Shown here piece by piece: positions 12,141 through 20,265 of a DNA stretch of 64,000 nt (position 1 is the first letter of the stretch; each line of letters starts with the position of its first letter). A model generated the notes under the pieces. The model worked only from the letters and a program-made list of their open reading frames with translations, had not been told where the DNA came from and did not search any database. The DNA comes from Serendipita indica DSM 11827. Lineage: Eukaryota > Basidiomycota > Agaricomycetes > Sebacinales > Serendipitaceae. The position numbers were made by a program, and so were the translations under genes. The stretch spans positions 186,001-250,000 of the forward strand of contig CAJVGD010000013.1 in the NCBI GenBank assembly GCA_910890315.1, in the 5' to 3' direction.

Positions 12141-12490
12141 TTCTGCTAGCCTTTCCTCTGCGTGTGGATGTGGAATCAACTCGGCGAATGACTCGGATAG
12201 CATTTTGCACTTTGTTCATTGCTTGCATCCAAACCACAGATGGAGTGGAGTGAAGTGGACGGCGACAGACCTCAATGAAGTTGCGGTCGACGAGTCGAAA
12301 TCCACCAAGACTCCGTCGGTCCCGACCATCATCCTGCTCGATGCTGGAAATGGCCAAAGTCTTCAAGATTAGGACTTGAATAGCCCGTGGAACCGATTTC
12401 TCTTGACTGGAGCCCAATTCACTCGGGCGCAGTGGACAAAAACGCGGCAGGCCATCATCTGTGCCCGATAATAAATTGAAAGTGGGCACT
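12141..12490 (-). pseudogene. Diverged partial copy of QCR6 exon 1 and its upstream DNA
   Basis: The stretch GGAATCAACTCGGCGAATGA and its flank, ending GGATAGCAT, copies the first about 20 codons of QCR6 at 6710-6770. Similarity continues into the upstream DNA, with CGAAATCCAC and TCGGTCCCGACC shared near 12300 and 6860. The copy lacks the acidic part of exon 1 and all later exons, so it cannot make the hinge protein. It lies on the far side of the NLR gene, in the same orientation as QCR6. Confidence 0.65.
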
Positions 12491-13068
12491 GGATTCTCTA
12501 CAGCCCAAATAGGAACCTAGTTTCGAAAGCGTCCGGGGTTAGATGGAGGTACAATATGGTCGTTACTAGTCATTATCGTTGAGACTTGTGAATGAGAGAA
12601 ATTCGTGAGATATCAATTCACAGCGAATTTAGCCACAACTGAAACTGCGTCTGTAGTGGCTTCCACAGCGTGACTCTGCATGACAATGTGTAGCATCCCC
12701 AAGATTCTTCGCCTACTATGTATGAAAGAAGACATGCATCAATCTTTTGATAGAAATTACAATAAATATTGGCTAACCTCTTTGCGGACCTTTATTCAAG
12801 CCAAGAGTGGTCATCCAAAGTCTGTCTCCACCCCCGCCATGAGCGACGTTCAGATGGCGCAAGATACAGACGCCAACCAGAACAAACTCGAATCTACTCC
12901 TTATGCTCAAGGAGCAGCTCCCTACGCTTCTTTCATTGAAACACTACGGTATGCGAACCGTTTTGCTCGATTCATACCTGGATTACTCACCAAGTAGCCG
13001 TCAGGATGTGGCTCAAAATATAGCAAGAGACGTGAAAGCACGTGAAATGTGGATCTCAAATCGTTCCT
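12491..13068. other. Non-coding stretch with an NLR 3'-end relic
   Basis: The part at 12575-12740 shares blocks with 14690-14760 (CTTGTGAATGA, GATATCA) and with the 3' UTR of the NLR gene (CTTCGC, TATGAAA). A short plus-strand ORF begins at ATG 12840 (MSDVQMAQDTDANQNKLEST) and ends at 12997. It has no match I recognise. The rest shows nothing clear. Confidence 0.4.
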
Positions 13069-13303
13069 TTCATATCTCTCGGGGAGGATTCGTCTCGACA
13101 AGGGCAAAGAGCTTCCATCAGACAACCTCGAGCTACTGGAAGACCTGTTGAAAAGGTGAAAAGGTTTGCATGGAAGACATGAAAGAGGATACCTCACCTG
13201 GATGAGTTTTGGAAACGAGCATATTACTACTTTATCACAGAAAGTATACTGGGACGGATTCCTCAAGGTCGCCAAAATCTGGACGCGAAGTTATCAAGCT
13301 AGT
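13069..13303 (+). pseudogene. Possible fragment of an unknown gene
   Basis: One frame reads FLSYLSGRIRLDKGKELP and NLELLEDLLKR. It then crosses a good 30-base GTGAAA...AAAG intron-like gap (13154-13183) into IPHLDEFWKRAYYYFI and ESILGRIPQGRQNLD before a stop. The composition looks coding, but the frame is closed by TGA just upstream and no start fits. A weakly similar stretch lies on the minus strand at 27320-27380 (SLLDRVPPCSQDLEG). I do not recognise the family. Confidence 0.3.
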
Positions 13304-13320
13304 GATCCTCCATCATGTTG

Positions 13321-13518
13321 AAGGTTCACCCTTTGACTCTTAGCGCTCACTAAATAGACTTAGCCAATAGTAATAGCTCATGTCGTAACTCAATGTATTT
13401 AGGGACGCGGGATGACACAGCCAGACCTTACTGTCTTGCCTCTCACCTCACGCGTCCTAGGTTTGTTACACCATATATACTGGTCTTGCCTCTCACCTCA
13501 CGCGTCCTAGTATCAACA
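13321..13518 (+). repeat. Dispersed repeat, copy 1 (second copy 29371-29520)
   Basis: About 200 bases are shared with 29371-29520 in the same orientation. Shared blocks include CCCTTTGACTCTTAGCGCTC, AATAGACTTAGCCAAT, TGTATTTAGG and CTCACGCGTCCTA. This copy also carries an internal 30-base direct repeat (13431-13460 and 13481-13510, differing at one or two positions), which the other copy has only once. No ORF or terminal inverted repeat was seen. Confidence 0.7.
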
Positions 13519-13842
13519 CATCAGACGACCCGGATGCAGTTTATCAGTGGCATCTTGACGTCTGTCAATCATACGAGGCTAGTCATCGAGAACTTAGTGA
13601 TAATAGAGATTACGATGGACTAGACCTATGCGTTTTTACTATTTCTTGTTGACCACATATGACTTGAACCCAAGGGCGAAACTCAAAGCTTTGGAATCCA
13701 AATTTAACATGGCTTCACGAATTTGGGGAGATTAGCATTGTTTCCGGAATTCCTTTAATTTCACATTCTGCTTTTGACTCAGACACTAGTAGCCCCTCCA
13801 AACGGCAGACTCTGTCGAAGGGAGAGTACTGTACTATGGAAA
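13519..13842. other. Non-coding stretch left of the foldback element
   Basis: Nothing recognised: short, unsupported ORFs only. Confidence 0.4.
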
Positions 13843-14599
13843 GCAAACTCAGACAAAATTCATCAGAACTTACATGTAGTTGGTGCAATCAGTGCAAATC
13901 GGTGCAATTAGGTGCAAATTGGTGCAAATTGGTGCAATTCAGTGCAAGTTGGTGCAATTCGATGCACATTGGTGCACCCTAGTGCATTCTCCGGTGAATT
14001 TTGGTGCATTTTGATGCATTTTGGTGCACTTTGGTGCATTCTTTGGTGCAATCTGGTGCAACTAGTGTGCCGTCGGATGTGGTGTACCTTGATTTGCACC
14101 ATAACTTGCACTTCAGGTGGCACCTCAAAATGCACCAATTTGCACCATGACTTGCACCTCTCGAGACCTTGGACCGTGAAATTCGGCCGTCATGGAACCT
14201 TCTAAATCGGATATGTTGATGCCTCTTGACCCCCGCTATGAACGATATGAATCCTACAGCTCCTGTAAATTCACCTTATCTGCTGCCGCGGTCTCCCGTA
14301 GGAGAGTCCAAGAAGGCTCTTCGAGAGAGAGATAATATAAATATATAATTCCATGTGATATCTAAAGTGCAATAAGAAGTGCATATTGGTGCAAAATGCA
14401 CCAAGTTGCACCAACAATTGCACTAGTGCAAATCTTGGTGCAAATGTGAGTGCATGTTGCATATTTCGTGAGAATGCACCAATATGCATCAATTTGCACT
14501 AATTTGCACTAATTTGCACTAATATGCACCTAATTGCACCGATTTGCACCGATTTGCACCAACTACGCGTAAGTTCTAATGAATTTTGTCCGAGTTTGC
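13843..14599. mobile_element. 757-bp foldback/MITE-like element with TGCA-array arms
   Basis: The left end (GCAAACTCAGACAAAATTCA) and the right end (reverse complement GCAAACTCGGACAAAATTCA) form a terminal inverted repeat. It runs for about 80 bases at roughly 90% identity. The left arm (13877-14065) contains 17 TGCA motifs, mostly GGTGCA, at almost exactly ten-base steps. The right arm (14365-14575) carries a comparable array in the opposite orientation (TGCACC). The centre (about 14165-14330) is unrelated unique DNA without a coding frame. No transposase is present. It sits beside a relic of an NLR 3' end. No clear target-site duplication could be read. Confidence 0.75.
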
Positions 14600-14604
14600 C
14601 TTCC

Positions 14605-14760
14605 AGACTGTACATGAAAGGTAGCATATATTAATATTGATTACAATACCTGTGGATTTATTGGCTTCCGGGCTTTGTCCAGGAACTTGTGAATGACAGA
14701 GATCTTTGGCAAGATATCAGCTCATATTGAATTTGCTAAAACTGAGAAGGGGCCCAAGTT
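14605..14760 (-). pseudogene. Relic of another NLR gene 3' end
   Basis: ACTGTACATGAAAGG, ATATTAATATTGATTACAAT and TTATTGGCTTCCG match, in order, the 3' UTR and last codons of the NLR gene at 7150-7215, followed by TTTGTCCAGGA (7227 region). Only the end of the gene is left. It implies that a second NLR once stood, or was partly copied, here. Confidence 0.6.
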
Positions 14761-15912
14761 GAGTGCACTGGAGCATGGTGCGTAAGGCGTTGGCCCCGGC
14801 GCGAGTATCCAGGGTAAATGTACACATAACACGCAGGCATCTTTCTGGGTCAAACAGATTGATATTACCCTCTCCGCCTTAGCTTTCTCCTCATGGAGAG
14901 AGGTATACAGCTTTCTTCACATATCTGGACAATTCAAGGGCGAAACTTCTCGGCGCTGTGCGCTGCAAGAGTAGGGAGAAAAGGGCCGTCTCCCCTTGGT
15001 CCCCGTCCCACCAGGAGCACCCTATAGATCCCATTAACCTGCTATAATGGTGCGCTTTGGTACAGCACGGGCGTGATTTGTTGCTCGTCTTTGCTTCTTG
15101 GACTCCTCTACAGCCGCGGATGCAAGAGGACGCATTTCGGAGAACATTTGCTTGTAGAAACCCGTAAAACTACGTCTAGGAACCAGCGCCGTGCATCCAA
15201 TACTGTGATTCGCCCATGAACCCGTTACCTTGCAAAGTTTCCATCACTCCGGATCAGTGCTCTCTGCTCATTTCGGGACATTAAGAGAACCTGCATGACT
15301 ACTGACGAGGTCATGTCATGGTATATCGTCATTTGCTGATCGCGCTTTCACGGTCTGCCCACAAATCTCACGAAGATACATCGGCTGCTGCTTGGCGCGA
15401 GACATTTATGCCGAGATTCAGCATGATGGAATAAATTTTCTTTACTCCCGTCGCTCACATCCTGCGAGAGGTCAATTTCATAATTAAGGATCCCCTGAAA
15501 GCCTTAAATTCGCGAGACATTCCTTCAAATCTTCTGACATATCGTCCTCCAACTATGTTGGAAGGATGAATGTAGCCGCAAGAAGCAAGGCGTCGCCGAG
15601 AGCCGGGTCCGCGAATTGCCCGATTGCCTTCCACCGGCCCCGAACAAGCAAAGCGTGAACATCTGTAGGCGAAAGTACACCTAGTGCTATCTCACAGGCT
15701 CGTAGAGGACGTTCGGTTGCCGTCGCACGATTATCGCGTCAAGTACGGCTCAAAGTGCTCCTCGGAACCATCCTCTCCAACCATCGCCGCACCCACCAGT
15801 ACCTGATCCGTATGAACCTTCTATGATCCGATTAGTGGCGTGCTAAGGAGCTCAGCAGCCGTGTGTCTGCCGAAGAGCGTTGTTCGGTTCCTCGATGTCC
15901 TTTGGAGGGTGA
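14761..15912. other. Upstream region of the first AA9 gene
   Basis: About 1.15 kb without a supported gene. From about 15085 onward it is alignable with the upstream region of the second AA9 gene (from about 17985), for example GCAAGAGGACGCATTTCGGA at 15122 and 18019, and AATTGCCCGAT further on. It is therefore part of the duplicated unit. Confidence 0.6.
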
Positions 15913-15916
15913 AAAC

Positions 15917-15926
15917 TATAAAAGGT
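15917..15926 (+). promoter_or_regulatory. TATA box of AA9 gene 1
   Basis: CTATAAAAGG lies about 60 bases upstream of the ATG at 15986, in the usual place for a strongly regulated secreted enzyme. The paralogues have the equivalent at 18821 and 39864. Confidence 0.7.
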
Positions 15927-15985
15927 CCCAAGATTCGGTTACGAGACCCTTATCCCTCTCTTCAGTCAGAAGGCTGCAACTCACC

Positions 15986-17228
15986 ATGAAGTGGGCCGCT
16001 TCAACACTCCTTTTCGCTGCTGCTGCCAACGCGCACACAATTTTCCAAGTACCAGTTCTACTCCTTGCTATCATTCATTACTGATGAACTCCTTCAGAAA
16101 GTCTTTGTCAACGGTGCAGACCAAGGTCTCCTTGTTGGCCTTCGTGCCCCAAGCAACAACAACGTAGGTATCCACCTGTTCCTGTAGACCACTATACACC
16201 CCCATCTCGTAGTCGTCCCAGCATACTAATTGTTTGCAGCCCATCCAAAGCACTAGCGACTCTGGTCTCGCTTGCGGTGCCTCTGGCTCAAAGTCATCCA
16301 CTGTGATCAACGTCAAGGCTGGTGACACCATTGGAACGTATTGGCAACATGTTATCGGTGGACCTCAAGGATCCAACGATCCCGACAATCCAATTGCCAA
16401 ATCGCACAAGGGTCCAATTCAGGTCTACCTTGCCAAGGTCGATAACGCTGCCAGCGCTTCGAGCAGTGGTCAGAAATGGTTCAAAGTCGCCAGCGAAGGC
16501 TTGAATGGGGGAAAGTGGGCCGTTGATACGATGATCGCGAACAATGGCATGTGGAGTTTCAAGCTCCCAAGCTGCATTGCTCCAGGACAGTATCTCCTGC
16601 GAGGAGAGCTCTTGGGTGAGTCTCATTACTAACTTTCTTCGAATCACTAATGATTGCTGATTGTTCCCACTTCCAGCCCTCCATAGTGCATATTCGCAAA
16701 ATGGCGAACAGTTCTATGTCAATTCTACCCAGTTGCGCTACTGGTTCCTAACGTTGCTTTACAGATCTCCTGTGCGCAGATCAATGTTACGTCGGGTGGC
16801 AGCTTCAGTCCCTCAAGCACGGTGTCGTTCCCTGGAGCATACTCTCCTACCGACCCCGGTATTTTGATCAACATTTACGGTTCCAGCGGTCAACCGGATA
16901 ACGGTGGAAAAGCATACACACCCCCTGGTCCTGCTGTCATAACCTGCAGTGGCTCGAACACCGGTGGACAGTCAAGCACCAATAACAATGGTGGACAGTC
17001 GACCACGAATGGTGGGGGAAGTGGTGCTCCGCTCTATGGACAATGTATGTCTTCATAGCCAGCCACGCTAACGTTTCTTGACTTTTATAGGCGGTGGACA
17101 AGGATGGAATGGTCCGACGACATGCGCTCAAGGAACATGCAAATATTCCAGTCGTGAGTGTTTCCGAGAAGCGGTAGACCACCTTTGATTGACGCTTCCC
17201 AGAGTACTACAGCCAATGCCTGCCATAA
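15986..17228 (+). CDS. AA9 lytic polysaccharide monooxygenase with CBM1 (copy 1)
   Basis: A secreted copper enzyme that cleaves cellulose oxidatively. Seven exons: 15986-16048, 16098-16163, 16240-16615, 16677-16717, 16765-17044, 17091-17153 and 17203-17228. The signal peptide [16 protein letters not shown] is followed by HTIF, giving the N-terminal copper-brace histidine. Family landmarks follow: YWQH (second copper histidine), [47 protein letters not shown] and EQFY (axial tyrosine). A Gly/Ser/Asn linker leads to a CBM1 ([17 protein letters not shown] ending YYSQCLP). The CBM1 is itself split by two introns. The second-shell residues (ALH, EQFY) are intact, so the enzyme looks active. Substrate within the family cannot be told from sequence. 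Confidence 0.93.
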
Positions 17229-17389
17229 GAACCCCGTCGTTAGAATACTGTCACTACGTTGCAATGCTACGATTGTATAAACAGGATTGCACCCACTCTC
17301 AGACTTACAGTATTGTGGGTTCGAGCGATACCGTAAGGTTTCCTTCTTCGTCAGTCTATTGCTGGAGATAAATACCTAGGAGTGTCGTC
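17229..17389. other. 3' flank of AA9 copy 1
   Basis: This short flank aligns with 20141-20275 downstream of AA9 copy 2 (TGTCACTACGTTGCAATGC against TGTCATTACAATGCAATAC). It shows that the duplication runs past the stop codon. Confidence 0.6.
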
Positions 17390-17660
17390 ATTGATGAAAC
17401 TCTTGGGCCTGTATATCGAGGGCCTTCCAGACCTTTGATCCACCTCTTCTCCATCCATGCATCTCACCCGACTACCGCTCGTTCTAAGTCATTAATATCT
17501 TCCCTCATTCACCATTTCAACAGCTGATTACCGCCACTCTATCGATTTACTGGGACATATGGCGACTCATACACGAGGACGCCCTACTTTTCCGGTCTGG
17601 CTTCTATATATTCCTCAAAATCTAGGAAGTGAGAGATGAATCGACACTCATGTCCAATAG
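17390..17660 (-). pseudogene. Decayed fragment of the neighbouring F-box gene
   Basis: CATTAATATCTTCCCTC, TCTGGCTTCTATATATTC and the sequence between them align with 20995-21160 of the F-box gene (CATTAATATCCTCGCTC, TCGGCTTCTATATATTC). No open frame is kept. Because unit 2 has the full F-box gene at this place, this is the degenerate counterpart in unit 1. Confidence 0.6.
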
Positions 17661-18815
17661 CGATAAAGATGGTCGGTTTTGAACGAGTTTGACCCTCGGC
17701 ACAGCGCAGACGCAATGGTCGTATGTTTAGAATTGACCACAGTCTCTGGATACCGGGACTTCGCGTAATACTTGGGAAGGATCCTCAAGCTATAGTTTTG
17801 GAGCACGATGAGTTGTATCAACTCTCGCTCCATTTACAGTATAGAGTAGCGCCAATCATGCATACCCCGTCCACTGCCTCGAGTAAGTCTCCAGCTGTAA
17901 GTCGCATATACAGCATCTATTACACCAGATTAAATACGAAATAGCAAACCTCCTTGCAGAGGATCATATAGTTGACCTAGCAGTCTGCTTCTTGGACTCT
18001 TTCATGTGTAACCGCGGCTGCAAGAGGACGCATTTCGGAGGACGGTCGCTTATAGAAACCAGTTAAGCCACGTCTAGGGATCAACACCGCACATCCAACA
18101 ACTGGTGATTCGTCCACCATCGCGTTCTCGCGCAAAGTATCCATCATTCCGGGTCAGTGTTCTCTGCTCATCCCGGGACATTGCGGATACTCGTACGGCT
18201 ACACATGATGGCATATCTTCATCTGGTGACCGTACTATGACGGTTCGTCGACGAATCTCACGAAGATACATCGGCTGCCGCTTGGCACGAGACATTTCTG
18301 CCGAGATTCAGCATAATGGATTCACTTTTTCTTCTTTTTCCTCGTTTCCTTCCGGCAAGGCGAGTGCATTTCAGATGAAATCCCCCTGAAAAGTTCACAT
18401 TCTCCAGGCAGCTCTTGAAATGCTCCTCATATACAGTAAGCGCACATAGACTGGACATTAGGTGTCGCTGCGAGAAGCAAGGCGTCGCGGAAAGCCAGAT
18501 CCGCGAATTGCCCGATCACCTTCCAACCGTCGCCGAACAAGCAAAGCGTGTACGTTTGTGGGCGACCGTCCACCCAGTGTTATTTGCCAGTGCTCGCTAA
18601 TTCTGTTAAGCCGTCGTCGCACGTCTGGACGATTATCGCGTCAAGTACGGCTCAAGGCGCTTCTCAGAACCATGCTCTCCGAGCAACCCCGCACATCCAG
18701 CAGCGTCGACTCAATGCAAGTTTCTCTGGTCTGATTAGTAGTGCGCCAAGCACTTCATATCAGCCGTGTGTTTGCCGAAGAACCTTGTTCGGTGGTCCGC
18801 GTTGCCTCGAAGGTG
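17661..18815. other. Region between the two AA9 genes
   Basis: No gene is supported at 17661-17984. From about 17985 to 18815 the DNA is the promoter-side part of the second duplication unit, alignable to 15085-15910. Confidence 0.55.
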
Positions 18816-18820
18816 AAAGG

Positions 18821-18828
18821 TATAAGAG
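18821..18828 (+). promoter_or_regulatory. TATA box of AA9 gene 2
   Basis: TATAAGAG lies 64 bases before the ATG at 18892. It is at the same place as in copy 1 but with a weaker consensus. Confidence 0.55.
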
Positions 18829-18891
18829 TACCCTAGATTCGATAATGAGGTCCACATTCGTCTTACCTATCCCCAATACCCGCAAGTCATC

Positions 18892-20140
18892 ATGAAGTGG
18901 GCCGCTTCAACGCTCCTTTTCGCTGCTGCTGCCAACGCGCACACAATTTTCCAAGTATGATTCTTACTCTTTGCTGTCACTTATAGCTGATGAATCTTTC
19001 AGAAAGTCTTTGTCAACGGTGCTGACCAAGGTCTCCTTGTTGGTCTTCGTGCCCCCAGTAATAACAACGTAGGTATCCACCTGTTACTGTGGACCACTAT
19101 ACACCCCCCTCTCGTAGTCATCCCAGCTTACTGATTGCTTGCAGCCCATCCAAAGCACTAGCGACTCTGGTCTCGCTTGCGGTGCCTCCGGCTCAAAGTC
19201 ATCCACTGTGATCAACGTCAAGGCTGGTGACACCATTGGAACGTACTGGCAACATGTTATCGGTGGACCTCAAGGATCCAACGATCCCGACAATCCAATT
19301 GCCAAATCACACAAGGGTCCTATCCAGATCTACCTCGCCAAGGTCGATAATGCTGCCAGCGCCTCGAGCAGTGGTCAGAGATGGTTCAAGGTCGCGAGTG
19401 AGGGCTTAAGCGGAGGAAGATGGGCCGTTGATACGATGATCGCGAACAATGGCATGTGGAGTTTCAAGCTCCCAAGCTGCATTGCTCCAGGACAATATCT
19501 CATGAGGGGAGAGCTTTTGGGTACGTTTCAATACAATTGTTCGGTGTAGGTTCAAGGGAACGCTGATCATGCCCAATCTAGCCCTTCACAGTGCTGGATC
19601 CGTGAACGGGGAGCAGTTCTACGTCAGTCATTCAGGATCGCAATCCTCCCTCCTAAATATCTTCTAGATTTCTTGCGCACAAATCAACGTTACGTCGGGT
19701 GGAAGCTTCAGTCCTTCGAGTACAGTTTCGTTCCCTGGAGCCTACAGCTCGAGTGATCCCGGTATCTTGATCAGCATCTACGGCTCTAGTGGCCAGCCAG
19801 ACAACGGTGGAAGGGCATACACGCCTCCTGGTCCCGCAGTCATCAGCTGCAGCGGTTCGAACAATGGTGGACAGTCGAGCACCAATAACAACGGTGGTCA
19901 ATCGACAACGACTAATAATGGTGGTGGAAGCGGCGCTCCGCTCTATGGACAGTGTACGTCCTCCTTTGTCAAACAACCCGTGGCATTTTCTGACCTTTGT
20001 AGGCGGTGGACAAGGATGGAGTGGTCCGACGACATGCGCTCAAGGAACATGCAAATATTCCAGCCGTGAGTGCCTCCGAGCCCTGATGGATCCGCCTTAA
20101 CTGACCATACATAGAGTACTACAGTCAATGTTTGCCATAA
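18892..20140 (+). CDS. AA9 lytic polysaccharide monooxygenase with CBM1 (copy 2)
   Basis: Tandem paralogue of the gene at 15986, with the same signal peptide, the same mature His-Thr-Ile-Phe start and the same exon plan. All copper-site landmarks are kept (YWQH, ALHSA, EQFY). Differences from copy 1 are mostly conservative (QIYLAKV for [27 protein letters not shown] for ALHSAYSQNG). The linker is slightly longer ([14 protein letters not shown]) before the CBM1 ([12 protein letters not shown]), which ends YYSQCLP at TAA 20138-20140. The intron between EQFY and ISCAQ is kept as in copy 1. It is convergent with the F-box gene, whose stop is 125 bases away. Confidence 0.93.
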
Positions 20141-20265
20141 AACGCTCGCTATCCAAATACTGTCATTACAATGCAATACCACGGCTCGTTTCGACAAGCT
20201 TCCGGATCTATATGACTGTCACTTCGAGTGATTTGAGATTCCCTTCCTCATCCGTCTATCGCCTT

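Noticed and set aside
13877-14065. Short regularly spaced motifs that might suggest a CRISPR array.
   Set aside because: The unit is only ten bases with no unique spacers, and the host is a eukaryote. The mirror-image second arm fits a foldback element.
13912-14138. ORFs on both strands inside the TGCA arrays.
   Set aside because: Their peptides are translations of a ten-base repeat. They would not exist without the repeat and have no start or context support.
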